A DNA stretch of 31,787 nucleotides from CAMQVM01 sp044433365 (GTDB taxonomy: Bacteria; Bacteroidota; Bacteroidia; Bacteroidales; Rikenellaceae), in the NCBI GenBank assembly GCA_044433365.1, contig JAWXTR010000023.1, positions 1 through 31,787 of the forward strand, in the 5' to 3' direction. The position numbers and the translations under genes are program-made. The notes beneath the pieces were generated by a model. The model saw only the letters and a list, made by a program, of their open reading frames with translations, ran no database searches and was not told where the DNA came from. Numbering within the stretch: the stretch's first letter is position 1; the number at the start of each line of letters is the position of its first letter. This document shows positions 8,608 through 16,758 of this stretch, piece after piece.

Positions 8608-8729
8608 GGGAACTTCTATAGGGGAGTTCTAGTAATTGGTTTTATTCGATTTTTTAGAAGTTCCCTATAATCTGACTTTCGGAACCTTTTCGTTTTATGG
8701 CTCTAAAAATTCAGAATTTAGAACTCCCC
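8608..8729. repeat. Family B element interrupted by another Family B element (outer copy)
   Basis: The outer copy is 8608-8616 joined to 8666-8729. Without the inner insertion it reads GGGAACTTCTATAATCTGAC and onward, closely matching the copy at the nqrB 3' end. Its right end GAACTCCCC is followed by TAAA. The left edge directly abuts the Family A copy and also has TAAA one base away. The interior is deleted to about 73 bp. Confidence 0.8.
8617..8669. repeat. Nested short Family B element with TATA duplication (inner copy)
   Basis: A 45-bp unit at 8621-8665, from GGGGAGTTCTAG to TTAGAAGTTCCC, is bounded on both sides by TATA (8617-8620 and 8666-8669). Its body (TAATTGGTTTTATTCGATTT) matches the short copy at 10563-10606. 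The duplication inside a recognisable outer copy shows that this sequence was inserted. Confidence 0.87.
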
Positions 8730-8785
8730 TAAAAAAATATCTAAAATAGAAAGTTTAAAGATTTTCTCACCCTTAAATAGAAAAG

Positions 8786-10084
8786 ATGTCTCCTCAATAC
8801 AAAATTTCACTACTTGAGCTATTATGGCAATATAAACACGATTTCTTTGTCAATATGCCAACAACAAACTCCTCTATAGTCTCTATAAAAGAGTTTGGTT
8901 CTGAGGCATGCGACAAGATTAGTGCCTCGTATGACGGAGTGGTTATAGAGGAAAATGGAGTGATTAAAAAGGGTTCTATTAAGTTTTTTGATTCGAAAGA
9001 AAATTTTCGCAAGTGGAAAGAGCAAAATCCAATATCTTACAGATACATTATACTTGCAATCTGTTGTGACAACAAGATTATAAATGAGAAATATGGCGAT
9101 TTTTCAATAGCGATTGTAGATATTCCAGATAAACTAAACAAATTATATCTATCACTTATCTATTCACAATATAGTTGTGCACAAATATTGGCATCGTTTG
9201 ACTCATTTAAGTTGGAAAGTATCCTAACACGTCTTGTAATTGAGCGTTTAGAGCAGAAAGAGGAGGGTTTAAAGCGAATTTACAACACTTTTGAAGAGGA
9301 TGAAAACGAGCTACTACTCCACACTATCTTTGACACAATGCTTATTGGTACTAAAAATAGAGAGCCTATGGGCGAACTGTTCAAGACAATAAATGGCAGC
9401 TCAATTTTACGACTTCTGCAAGCCGAAAGCCACTACGAGGCTCTGCTATTAGGTGCATCTGGGCTATTAGACGAAATTCCGCTTTTGGATGAATATCTGT
9501 GTAGTTTGAGGAGGGTGTATCGTGAGATTGCCTCAAGATACTCAATTTCTACAATGAACCCACGTCGTTGGGCGCACTCTAGTTCTACACCCCGACAAAC
9601 AATTTGGGTTATGTTGTCACATTTAGCATCATTTTTGTTTCACCACCAAAATCTACTATTTAAAGTGATTGAAATAGATGATTATAGCAAGATGTTAGAG
9701 CTATTTAACGTTCCTCTTTGCAACTATTGGCAAGAGCACAACTATCCATCAAAAATATATCCTGCAAATAGCAAAATTAATAGTTTACCAAAGGTTCGTC
9801 GAAGTGGTATTGTAGTCAATGGTATCGTGCCATTTCTGTTTTTCTACAAAAGAGAGGTGGCAAAAGTAGATTTTAGTGAAACTGCCGATTTGGTGTTAGA
9901 TCTTCTATTTAAAGCCGAAAAAGAGAGCAATGGATTGATTAATAAATGGACTGGAGAGGGAGTTTCAAACCGAAATGCCTTCGATTCACAAGCCCTTATT
10001 CAACTCACTAAATGTTACTGCAAAATGGAGGCGTGTGCAAAATGTCCTATTGGCATCTCTCGGCTTTTAAAAGCTCTGGATTAA
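8786..10084 (+). CDS. DUF2851-like protein of unknown function
   Basis: A 432-residue soluble protein with no signal peptide or membrane helix. I place it in DUF2851, an uncharacterised family seen in Bacteroidota, from its C-terminal half. NPRRWAHSSSTPRQTIWVML (about 256-275) resembles the family's region around RPxNFPTxRxAQ, VVNGIVPFLFFYKRE follows, and NAFDSQALIQL then C412-x4-C417-x2-C420 close the protein. The four-cysteine tail (C410, C412, C417, C420) could bind metal. The N-terminal part is much less like the family as I recall it: the GPDF and GNVEIH-type motifs are not visible. It stands between two Family A copies; the right one starts five bases after its stop. Family assignment is by memory of motifs and should be tested with a profile search. 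Confidence 0.7.
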   Translation: MSPQYKISLLELLWQYKHDFFVNMPTTNSSIVSIKEFGSEACDKISASYDGVVIEENGVIKKGSIKFFDSKENFRKWKEQNPISYRYIILAICCDNKIINEKYGDFSIAIVDIPDKLNKLYLSLIYSQYSCAQILASFDSFKLESILTRLVIERLEQKEEGLKRIYNTFEEDENELLLHTIFDTMLIGTKNREPMGELFKTINGSSILRLLQAESHYEALLLGASGLLDEIPLLDEYLCSLRRVYREIASRYSISTMNPRRWAHSSSTPRQTIWVMLSHLASFLFHHQNLLFKVIEIDDYSKMLELFNVPLCNYWQEHNYPSKIYPANSKINSLPKVRRSGIVVNGIVPFLFFYKREVAKVDFSETADLVLDLLFKAEKESNGLINKWTGEGVSNRNAFDSQALIQLTKCYCKMEACAKCPIGISRLLKALD

Positions 10085-10088
10085 ATTT

Positions 10089-10255
10089 TAAGTAGGGTAA
10101 AATAATTATTGGTGTATTTTTAAAAGTGCTATTGGAGATGAGATTTTTTGCTATTGAATCGAAAATATAGTGGTTCTATATTGAGATTTAATAGTGAAAA
10201 ATATCGCTCCAAGAGTGCTATTAAGAATATGGCAATAATTGTTTTACACTACTTA
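10089..10255 (+). mobile_element. Family A MITE-like element, copy 2 (167 bp)
   Basis: Identical to copy 4 along its whole length as read by eye. It is bounded by TA on each side and begins five bases after the stop of the DUF2851-like gene, in the same orientation as every other copy. It would fold into the 3' part of that gene's transcript. Confidence 0.88.
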
Positions 10256-10391
10256 TTTGCAACTTTAATCAAAAAAAGTTATAAAAGTTCTATAAAACAG
10301 CTATTTTTAAGAAAATAAATGTAGAATTTTAACTAATTATAATAATATTAAAAAAAAAATTGTAACTTTACACTTTAAAGTTACTAAACTA
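10256..10391. other. AT-rich spacer with a small hairpin
   Basis: No gene is seen. Near its end GTAACTTTA and TAAAGTTAC form a perfect 9-bp stem around CACTT (about 10361-10383). Function unknown. Confidence 0.4.
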
Positions 10392-10494
10392 ACACCCATT
10401 CTTCCATCATTTTTAGGTAAAAAAGCATATAGATTTATTAATTTAAGTAGTTGTTAATCAGATGTAAAACCTAAAAAGATGGAAGAATGGGTGT
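10392..10494. repeat. 103-bp unit with 26/27-bp terminal inverted repeats
   Basis: The left arm (10392-10418, starting ACACCCATTCTTCCATC) and right arm (10469-10494, ending GATGGAAGAATGGGTGT) are complementary except for one extra base. The 50-base centre is AT-rich and non-coding. It may be another small mobile unit or a structured transcript. No flanking duplication is evident, and there is no second copy in this window. Confidence 0.7.
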
Positions 10495-10558
10495 CGGCTG
10501 TATATATATTTAATATCCCACTCATTACGACCCTAACCACCTTAGTTTTATGTAAAAA

Positions 10559-10610
10559 TCTAGGGGAATTCTAATAATTGGTTTTATTCGATTTTTAGAA
10601 GTTCCCTCTA
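10559..10610. repeat. Short Family B element with TCTA duplication
   Basis: A 44-bp unit (10563-10606), from GGGGAATTCTAATAATTGG to TTAGAAGTTCCC, is flanked by TCTA on both sides (10559-10562 and 10607-10610). It is nearly the same as the nested inner copy at 8621-8665, which suggests that this short form moves as a unit. Confidence 0.87.
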
Positions 10611-10666
10611 ATCGTGTGTCTAAATCTCAGAGGTAATTGCAAAATTTTTGCTCTCCAAACTAGTTC

Positions 10667-10734
10667 TAAGTAGGGTAAAATATCGCTCCAAGAGTGCTAT
10701 TAAGAATATGGCAATAATTGTTTTACACTACTTA
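10667..10734 (+). mobile_element. Family A internal-deletion derivative (68 bp), copy 3
   Basis: Both ends of Family A are intact (TAAGTAGGGTAAAATA and the right 54 bases), but 99 bp of the interior are gone. The join lies in AAAATA, a hexamer present at both deletion endpoints in full copies (GGGTAAAATAATT and GTGAAAAATATCG). It ends 97 bases before the ileS start codon, in the same orientation as the others. Confidence 0.88.
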
Positions 10735-10802
10735 TTATAATTGTTTGCAAGAAAAAAAACGATTTGATTTGTCAAACTTTATGTATTTTTCAAAAAAAGT
10801 TA

Positions 10803-10810
10803 TATCTTTG
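10803..10810 (+). promoter_or_regulatory. Putative ileS -7 element
   Basis: TATCTTTG matches TAnnTTTG and lies 21 bases before the chosen ATG at 10832. No clear -33 element is present. The position argues that the extra upstream codons in the open frame are not translated. Confidence 0.5.
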
Positions 10811-10831
10811 TCGGTTATAAAATCAAAGTAT

Positions 10832-13800
10832 ATGAGTAACAAATTTAATGAGTATAAAGGATTAAACCTGTCGCTTATTGGCACACAGATGCTTGAAAAG
10901 TGGAACAGCGAAGAGACATTTAAAAAAAGTATAGAGCTACGTGATGGCGAGCCTACATTTGTATTCTACGAAGGACCACCTTCTGCAAATGGACAGCCTG
11001 GCATTCACCACGTAATGGCTCGTACTCTGAAAGATGTGTTTTGCCGTTACAAAACACAAAAAGGTTATCTTGTAAATCGTAAAGCAGGTTGGGATACGCA
11101 CGGTCTACCAGTAGAGCTAGGCGTTGAGAAGAAATTGGGTATCACAAAAGAGGATATTGGCTCAAAAATCACTATTGAGGAATATAACCGCAACTGTCGT
11201 AGCGAAGTTATGACCTACACAGGTATGTGGAAGTCTCTTACAGAGAAGATGGGTTATTGGGTAAATATGGACAATCCATATATTACCTACGACAACAAAT
11301 ATATCGAGACTCTTTGGTGGATGTTAAAAGAACTATATTCTAAAGGTCTGCTTTATAAAGGTTTCACTATTCAGCCTTACTCTCCAGCAGCAGGTACAGG
11401 CTTGTCGAACCACGAGCTTAACCAACCAGGATGTTATAAAGATGTTAAAGATACAACTTGTACAGCTCAATTTAAAGTTGTTCGTAACGAAAAAAGCGAA
11501 AAACTTTTTGAGTGTGCTGAGGGTAATTTATATTTCTTAGCTTGGACCACAACTCCTTGGACTCTTCCTTCAAATACCGCACTTTGTGTTGGACCTTCTA
11601 TCACTTACGTTAAGGTTAAAACATTTAACCCTTACACTCTTGAAAAAGAGACTGTAATTTTAGCAAAAGATTTGGTTTCGAACTATTTCTCAGCTAAAAA
11701 TAGCGAGCTTGTATTTGAAGAGTTTAGCGGCGATGCTAAGAAAATTCCATTTGTAATAATGGAAGAGTATAAAGGTAGTGAGCTTGAGGGAGTGTGCTTT
11801 GAGCAGCTTGTGCCATGGGTTAAACCAGAAGGGGATGCTTTTAGAGTGATTACTGGCGACTACGTAACAACAGAAGATGGTACAGGTATTGTGCATATTG
11901 CACCTACTTTTGGTGCTGATGACGACCGTGTAGCTAAAGTTGCAGGAATTTCGGCTCTTACTCTTTTAGATAAAGCAGGCAAAACTGTTCCTATGGTCGA
12001 CCGTACAGGTAAATTCTTCCTACTTTCTGATTTAGACGAAAAATTTGTTGAAGAAAATATCAACGTTGAGCTATATAAAGAGTATGAGGGACGTTTTGTG
12101 AAAAACGCCTATGATGAGACTCTTTCTGAAAATGATGCTACATTAGATGTAGATATATGTGTGATGTTAAAATCTCAAAATCTTGCATTTAAGATTGAAA
12201 AACATGTCCACAACTATCCACACTGTTGGCGTACCGACAAACCAGTTCTTTACTATCCACTAGACTCTTGGTTTATCCGCACAACAGCGTTCAAAAAAGA
12301 GCTTATTGAGCTAAATGAGACTATCAACTGGAAACCACAATCTACTGGTTCGGGTCGTTTTGGCAAATGGCTTGAAAATTTGGTTGATTGGAACCTTTCA
12401 CGCTCTCGTTATTGGGGTACACCTCTTCCAATCTGGGCTACAGAGGATTACTCTGAGATGAAATGTATTGGCTCGGTAGAAGAGCTTCAAGCAGAAATCG
12501 AAAAAAGTGTTGCAGCTGGCTTTATGAGCGAAAATACTCTTAAAGAGTTTACCGCTGGCGACTTCTCTAAAGAGAATTACGATAAATTCGACCTTCACCG
12601 CCCTTATGTTGACGATATTGTTTTAGTATCCGACTCTGGAGTAGCTATGAAACGAGAGAGCGACCTTATCGACGTATGGTTCGATTCGGGAGCAATGCCT
12701 TACGCACAGGTACACTACCCTTTTGAGATTACAAAAGAGGAGTTTACGAAAGTATATCCTGCTGATTTTATCGCTGAGGGTGTCGACCAAACTCGTGGTT
12801 GGTTCTTTACGCTTCATGCGCTTTCTACTATGCTATTTGGCTCTGTTTCGTTCAAAAACATCATTTCTAATGGTCTAGTACTTGATAAAAAAGGTAATAA
12901 AATGAGTAAGCGTCTAGGAAATGCTGTCGACCCATTTGAGGTTATCGACAAGTATGGCTCTGATGCAGTTCGTATGTATATGATGTCTAATTCGCAGCCT
13001 TGGGATAACCTTCGCTTCGATTTAGATGGTGTAGACGAGATGCGCCGTAAATTTTTCGGTACGCTCTACAACACCTACAGTTTCTTTGCACTTTATGCAA
13101 ATGTAGATGGATTTAAAGGCTCTGAAGCTCAAGTACCTATGGAGAATCGTCCAGAGATTGACCGATGGATTATATCGCTTCTTAACTCATTAGTGAAAAA
13201 TGTAGATAGCCACCTTGGCTCTTACGATCCAACTCCTGCTGCTCGTGCAATTATCGATTTTGTGGGTGAAAATCTTTCAAATTGGTATGTTCGTCTTAAC
13301 CGTAAACGTTTCTGGGGTGGTAGCATGAGCGAAGATAAGCTTGCTGCTTATCAAACTCTTTACACCTGTCTTGACACTGTTGTAAAACTTGCAGCTCCTT
13401 TTGCTCCGTTTATCTCAGATAGAATATTCCGTGACCTTAACGCTATTAGCGGATTAGACAAATCTGAATCTGTACACTTAACCGACTTCCCTAAATGTGA
13501 TGAGTCGCTTATCTGCACTGAGTTAGAGCGTAGAATGGATATTGCAGGACGTATTTCTTCACTAGTTTTAGCACTTCGTCGTAAAGTTAATATACGTGTT
13601 CGTCAACCACTTCAAAAAATTATGGTTCCGCTTCTTAATATCTCTCTAAAAGAAGATATTGAGCTTGTTAAAAACTTGATTTTAACAGAGGTTAACGTAA
13701 AAGAGATTGAGTATCTTGAAGATACAACAGGCGTTATGACAAAACGTATCAAACCTAACTTCAAAACATTAGGTCCACGTTATGGTAAGCAAATGAAGCA

Positions 13801-14257
13801 AATTGGTGCAGCTGTTGCAGCATTTACACCTGCCGATATAGCTAAATTAGAGCGTGAAGAGCGTTTTGACTTGGTTGTTGGTGAGGAGACTCTTTCTCTA
13901 ACAATCGAAGATTTTGATATTGCTACAGAAGATATGCCAGGCTACTTAGTTGCAACTGAGGGTAAGCTAACAGTGGCACTAGATATTACAATTACCGATA
14001 GTTTAGCTAAAGAGGGTATCGCACGTGAATTTGTAAACCGTATCCAAAATCTTCGTAAAGATTCAGGTTTCGATGTTACAGATAAAATCAGCGTAGAAAT
14101 CGAAAAATCGGAGATTATTAATGGTGCAATCGAAGAATATAGCCATTATATCGCTTCGCAAACACTTGCAACTTCGGTTACTTTGGTAGATACAATCACC
14201 GATGGTTTTGAAATCGAAATTGATGAGAATGTATTTAAAATTAAGGCTGTTAAATAG
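10832..14257 (+). CDS. ileS: Isoleucyl-tRNA synthetase
   Basis: Charges tRNA-Ile with isoleucine in the cytoplasm. The protein is 1141 residues from the chosen start MSNKFNEYKGL. The open frame runs 38 codons farther upstream, but that part starts inside a mobile repeat, lacks family similarity and precedes a -7 promoter motif. Class I marks are PSANGQPGIHH (50-60, the HIGH-type motif) and KMSKR at 690-694. The large editing insertion lies between them, including TPWTLPSNT and the GTGIVHIAPTFGADD segment. DWNLSRSRYWGTPLPIW is typical. The C-terminal anticodon-binding region is long; total length is nearer the eukaryote-like type than the roughly 940-residue E. coli enzyme. A terminator follows at once. 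Confidence 0.97.
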   Translation: MSNKFNEYKGLNLSLIGTQMLEKWNSEETFKKSIELRDGEPTFVFYEGPPSANGQPGIHHVMARTLKDVFCRYKTQKGYLVNRKAGWDTHGLPVELGVEKKLGITKEDIGSKITIEEYNRNCRSEVMTYTGMWKSLTEKMGYWVNMDNPYITYDNKYIETLWWMLKELYSKGLLYKGFTIQPYSPAAGTGLSNHELNQPGCYKDVKDTTCTAQFKVVRNEKSEKLFECAEGNLYFLAWTTTPWTLPSNTALCVGPSITYVKVKTFNPYTLEKETVILAKDLVSNYFSAKNSELVFEEFSGDAKKIPFVIMEEYKGSELEGVCFEQLVPWVKPEGDAFRVITGDYVTTEDGTGIVHIAPTFGADDDRVAKVAGISALTLLDKAGKTVPMVDRTGKFFLLSDLDEKFVEENINVELYKEYEGRFVKNAYDETLSENDATLDVDICVMLKSQNLAFKIEKHVHNYPHCWRTDKPVLYYPLDSWFIRTTAFKKELIELNETINWKPQSTGSGRFGKWLENLVDWNLSRSRYWGTPLPIWATEDYSEMKCIGSVEELQAEIEKSVAAGFMSENTLKEFTAGDFSKENYDKFDLHRPYVDDIVLVSDSGVAMKRESDLIDVWFDSGAMPYAQVHYPFEITKEEFTKVYPADFIAEGVDQTRGWFFTLHALSTMLFGSVSFKNIISNGLVLDKKGNKMSKRLGNAVDPFEVIDKYGSDAVRMYMMSNSQPWDNLRFDLDGVDEMRRKFFGTLYNTYSFFALYANVDGFKGSEAQVPMENRPEIDRWIISLLNSLVKNVDSHLGSYDPTPAARAIIDFVGENLSNWYVRLNRKRFWGGSMSEDKLAAYQTLYTCLDTVVKLAAPFAPFISDRIFRDLNAISGLDKSESVHLTDFPKCDESLICTELERRMDIAGRISSLVLALRRKVNIRVRQPLQKIMVPLLNISLKEDIELVKNLILTEVNVKEIEYLEDTTGVMTKRIKPNFKTLGPRYGKQMKQIGAAVAAFTPADIAKLEREERFDLVVGEETLSLTIEDFDIATEDMPGYLVATEGKLTVALDITITDSLAKEGIAREFVNRIQNLRKDSGFDVTDKISVEIEKSEIINGAIEEYSHYIASQTLATSVTLVDTITDGFEIEIDENVFKIKAVK

Positions 14258-14275
14258 TCTTTAATTTCTATTATT

Positions 14276-14317
14276 AAAAAGGGTTTGTTTCTGATATTCG
14301 GAAACAAACCTTTTTTT
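14276..14317 (+). terminator. Rho-independent terminator of ileS
   Basis: AAAAAGGGTTTGTTTC pairs with GAAACAAACC plus a run of seven T, loop TGATATTCG. It starts 18 bases after the ileS stop. Confidence 0.92.
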
Positions 14318-14345
14318 GAATGATTAATAATGCCAATAATGGTTT

Positions 14346-14512
14346 TAAGTAGGGTAAAATAATTATTGGTGTATTTTTAAAAGTGCTATTGGAGATGAGA
14401 TTTTTTGCTATTGAATCGAAAATATAGTGGTTCTATATTGAGATTTAATAGTGAAAAATATCGCTCCAAGAGTGCTATTAAGAATATGGCAATAATTGTT
14501 TTACACTACTTA
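14346..14512 (+). mobile_element. Family A MITE-like element, copy 4 (167 bp)
   Basis: Identical to copy 2 by eye and bounded by TA on both sides, 28 bases after the ileS terminator. A 66-codon open frame starting within it is a by-product of its AT-rich sequence and is not called as a gene. Confidence 0.88.
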
Positions 14513-14548
14513 TATTTATGGCTCATTCCAAAATCTGTTTCCGCCCCC

Positions 14549-14735
14549 TGCAGTAGAGACGTATCCCTGCTACATCTAAAATCGAATTTTGACAACACCC
14601 CGTAGAGACGTTGGGTCTTGGCGGTTTGTAACCGAACCAAAGCAAACAAAATTGAATTTGCCAAGCTAAATTCAAACCAGACGTAGCAGGGCTAAATTCA
14701 AACCAGACGTAGCAGGGCTACGTCTCTACAGCTAA
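14549..14735. repeat. GTAGAGACG-type inverted repeat with a 26-bp tandem duplication
   Basis: GTAGAGACGTATCCCTGCTAC at the left (14553-14577) is the near-complement of the right arm at 14705-14729. A 26-base unit (GCTAAATTCAAACCAG, then ACGTAGCAGG) occurs twice in perfect tandem at 14665-14690 and 14691-14716. AGACGTAGC and GCTACGTCT form a 9-bp stem in the right arm. Another GTAGAGACG lies near 14602. No protein is encoded. The stretch from here to 14921 shows nothing else recognisable. Confidence 0.8.
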
Positions 14736-14921
14736 GCTTCTAACCTAGGTTTTCACCTTGATATTACAACAATTTTTAAATTTTCTAAAAAAAAAATTAA
14801 AATAAATAATAAACAAATTTCAAGATATTTAGCAAATCAGTAATAAAATCATAGTCAAAATCGAAAAACACAACAATTTCTATACCAATTGCAAATTTAA
14901 CTAAAATTTATCTTTAAATAA

Positions 14922-14953
14922 TTGTAAAATTTTCTACTATTTTGTTATATTTG
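14922..14953 (+). promoter_or_regulatory. Promoter of the M28 peptidase gene
   Basis: TTG (14922-14924), 21 bases, then TATATTTG (14946-14953) fits the Bacteroidota promoter pattern well. Transcription would start near 14960, about 60 bases before the ATG, and this excludes the upstream in-frame ATG at 14956 as the likely start. Confidence 0.7.
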
Positions 14954-15021
14954 TCGTGCTAATAAACATTAGAGTTGCTATTTTATTAGGTAAATTCAAA
15001 ATAACTAAATATTATAAATTA

Positions 15022-16560
15022 ATGAAAAAATTACTACTTTCAGCTGCCCTACTTATGGGTTTTTCAGCTGCATTTGCACAAAAAGGGGTAGTTGAGAAGA
15101 TTATCGAGATTGGTAAAAACGATAATCAAACTACCGAACATCTTTACACTCTAACAAGCCGTTTTGGTGGTCGTATGGCAGGTTCTGACGCTTACGAAAA
15201 TGCACTTGAATGGATTGCAAGCGAATTTGAAGAGTGGGGCTTAGAGGTTTCGATTGAAGAGGCTGGTGAGGTTCCTGTTGGTTTCAACCGTGGAGGTTGG
15301 TGGGGTCGCCTACTTGGTGGCGAAACTGCTATGGATTTACACTTCGTTACTCCATCGTTTACTTCTGGTACTCGTGGCATCCAAAGAGGTCACGTTGTTA
15401 TCGAGCCTTACTCAACTCAAGAGTTTGAAACAATGAAAGGTACTATCAAAGATGCTTGGGTACTTGTAGGCGGTATGAATGTAGGTTGGGCTATTGACGC
15501 TAGCAAAGAGACTCAAGAAAAAAATGCTGAAATCATCGCTAAAAACGACGAAATAAGCAAAAAAAATCGTGAGATTATGATGAATAATCGCATGAACCGC
15601 ACAAACGAACCTCTTTTAGAGCTAGAAAAAGTTCCGGGTTTATTTTACAATGAAATGGTTGAAGCTGGTGCTTTAGGTTTTGTTCAATCTGCAACAACTC
15701 CTCTTCGTGCTCTATACGACAAAAATGTTGTTAAAAATCCAGATATGACTTTCGACAAACTTTCAAAAGTTTGTGATATTAAACTTGATTGCCACCAATA
15801 CGATAAAATCTATCAAATGGTAAAAGAGTATAGAGATATCGAGCTTGAATTTGATATTCGTAACAACTTCAAAATGGGTCCAATCAAATACAATAGCGTT
15901 GTTGGTAAACTTAAAGGTTCAAAATACCCAGATGAATATATCATTATTAGTGGTCACTTAGATGCTTTTGATGTTGCAACTGGTGCTGTTGACTGTGGTG
16001 TTGGTATCACTCCAATGATGGAGGTTGCTCGTATGCTTACTAAAGCTGGTGCTAAACCAGAACGTTCTATTCTATTTATCGGTTTTGCTGCTGAAGAGTT
16101 TGGTCTAATCGGTGCTGAGGCTTGGTGTAAAGCTAATGCTGACAAATTAGATGGTATCTCAAATGTATTTAACCGTGATGGTGGTCCTACCCCTCCAACA
16201 GGTATTGCAGTTCCTAAAAGTATGGTTAAAGAGTTTGAAGAGATTTGTGAGCCTATCAACTCTATCCACCCAGGTATTCCTTTCAAAGTTACAGCTATGG
16301 AACCAATGGAAAAACCTAAACAAACAGGTGGTCACGATGGTACAGTGTTTATGGTAAGAGGTATTCCTGCAATTAGCTTCGATTTACCAGACGTATTAGG
16401 TTACAACTTTAACTATCAAGAAATTTGGCATACTGAAAACGATGTGTTTAATAATAGTATCCCTGAATATCAAGAACACACATCTACAGTTACAGCAATC
16501 GTAGCTTTAGGTCTTGCTAATATGAGCAAACTACTTCCTAGAGATGAAGTTTATAAATAG
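15022..16560 (+). CDS. Secreted M28 family zinc aminopeptidase/carboxypeptidase
   Basis: A 512-residue metallopeptidase of family M28. The chosen start gives a clean signal peptide (MKKLLLSAALLMGFSAAFA, then Q); the open frame extends 22 codons upstream but the promoter at 14922-14953 argues against that start. The two-zinc site is visible: GHLDAFD (H312, D314), D324 in VDCGVG, the catalytic pair E358-E359 in GFAAEEFG, D386 in NRDGGP and H438 in TGGHDG. Between the N-terminal part and the catalytic domain, about residues 162-195, lies a very polar stretch rich in K, N and E that is probably a helical insertion. It is monocistronic, with a terminator 44 bases after the stop. Likely role is trimming peptides in the periplasm; exact specificity is not visible. 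Confidence 0.93.
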   Translation: MKKLLLSAALLMGFSAAFAQKGVVEKIIEIGKNDNQTTEHLYTLTSRFGGRMAGSDAYENALEWIASEFEEWGLEVSIEEAGEVPVGFNRGGWWGRLLGGETAMDLHFVTPSFTSGTRGIQRGHVVIEPYSTQEFETMKGTIKDAWVLVGGMNVGWAIDASKETQEKNAEIIAKNDEISKKNREIMMNNRMNRTNEPLLELEKVPGLFYNEMVEAGALGFVQSATTPLRALYDKNVVKNPDMTFDKLSKVCDIKLDCHQYDKIYQMVKEYRDIELEFDIRNNFKMGPIKYNSVVGKLKGSKYPDEYIIISGHLDAFDVATGAVDCGVGITPMMEVARMLTKAGAKPERSILFIGFAAEEFGLIGAEAWCKANADKLDGISNVFNRDGGPTPPTGIAVPKSMVKEFEEICEPINSIHPGIPFKVTAMEPMEKPKQTGGHDGTVFMVRGIPAISFDLPDVLGYNFNYQEIWHTENDVFNNSIPEYQEHTSTVTAIVALGLANMSKLLPRDEVYK

Positions 16561-16603
16561 TAATTTTTAACGAGTTTTTATAGCTCTTTTTAAATAAATT
16601 TAT

Positions 16604-16644
16604 CAAAAAAAATCTACTCTTACAATTAAGAGTAGATTTTTTTT
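16604..16644 (+). terminator. Rho-independent terminator of the M28 gene
   Basis: AAAAAATCTACTCTT pairs with AAGAGTAGATTTTTTTT, ending in a run of eight T. The A-rich left side would also let it work for leftward transcripts. Confidence 0.9.
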
Positions 16645-16727
16645 GCTTCCATTTAAATTGTAAAGGGCTGTTAGACAACATTAAATTAAGATTGGAAAAT
16701 AAATTTTTAACCAAAATCGCAAAATAC

Positions 16728-16758
16728 TTGTATATTTAAAAACAATACCATATCTTTA
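16728..16758 (+). promoter_or_regulatory. Putative korA promoter
   Basis: TTG (16728-16730), 20 bases, then TATCTTTA (16751-16758), one mismatch from TAnnTTTG. The leader of about 130 bases contains a small AGAGG/CCTCT hairpin at 16834-16850. The rest of the 332-base gap between the M28 gene and korA is AT-rich with nothing else recognisable. Confidence 0.5.

Noticed and set aside
8438..10255. The DUF2851-like gene between two direct Family A copies as a composite transposon
   Set aside because: Six copies are spread over the region, none encodes a transposase, and no outer duplication brackets the pair. Independent insertions explain the arrangement.
10718..10831. Longer ileS start, 38 codons upstream
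   Set aside because: It begins inside the Family A derivative, crosses the TATCTTTG promoter motif and adds sequence without IleRS character; MSNKFNEYKGL is the expected N-terminus.
14405..14605. A 66-codon open frame starting in Family A copy 4, which might be a transposase remnant
   Set aside because: The same frame is present in other copies but ends at different points in flanking DNA, and the element is palindromic. No transposase motif is visible in the short peptide, so coding is not supported.
14665..14716. CRISPR-like direct repeat
   Set aside because: Two adjacent 26-base units without spacers, inside an inverted repeat; no cas genes. It is a tandem duplication.
14956..15021. Longer M28 peptidase start, 22 codons upstream
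   Set aside because: It would lie at or before the predicted transcription start and would bury the clear signal peptide that begins at 15022.
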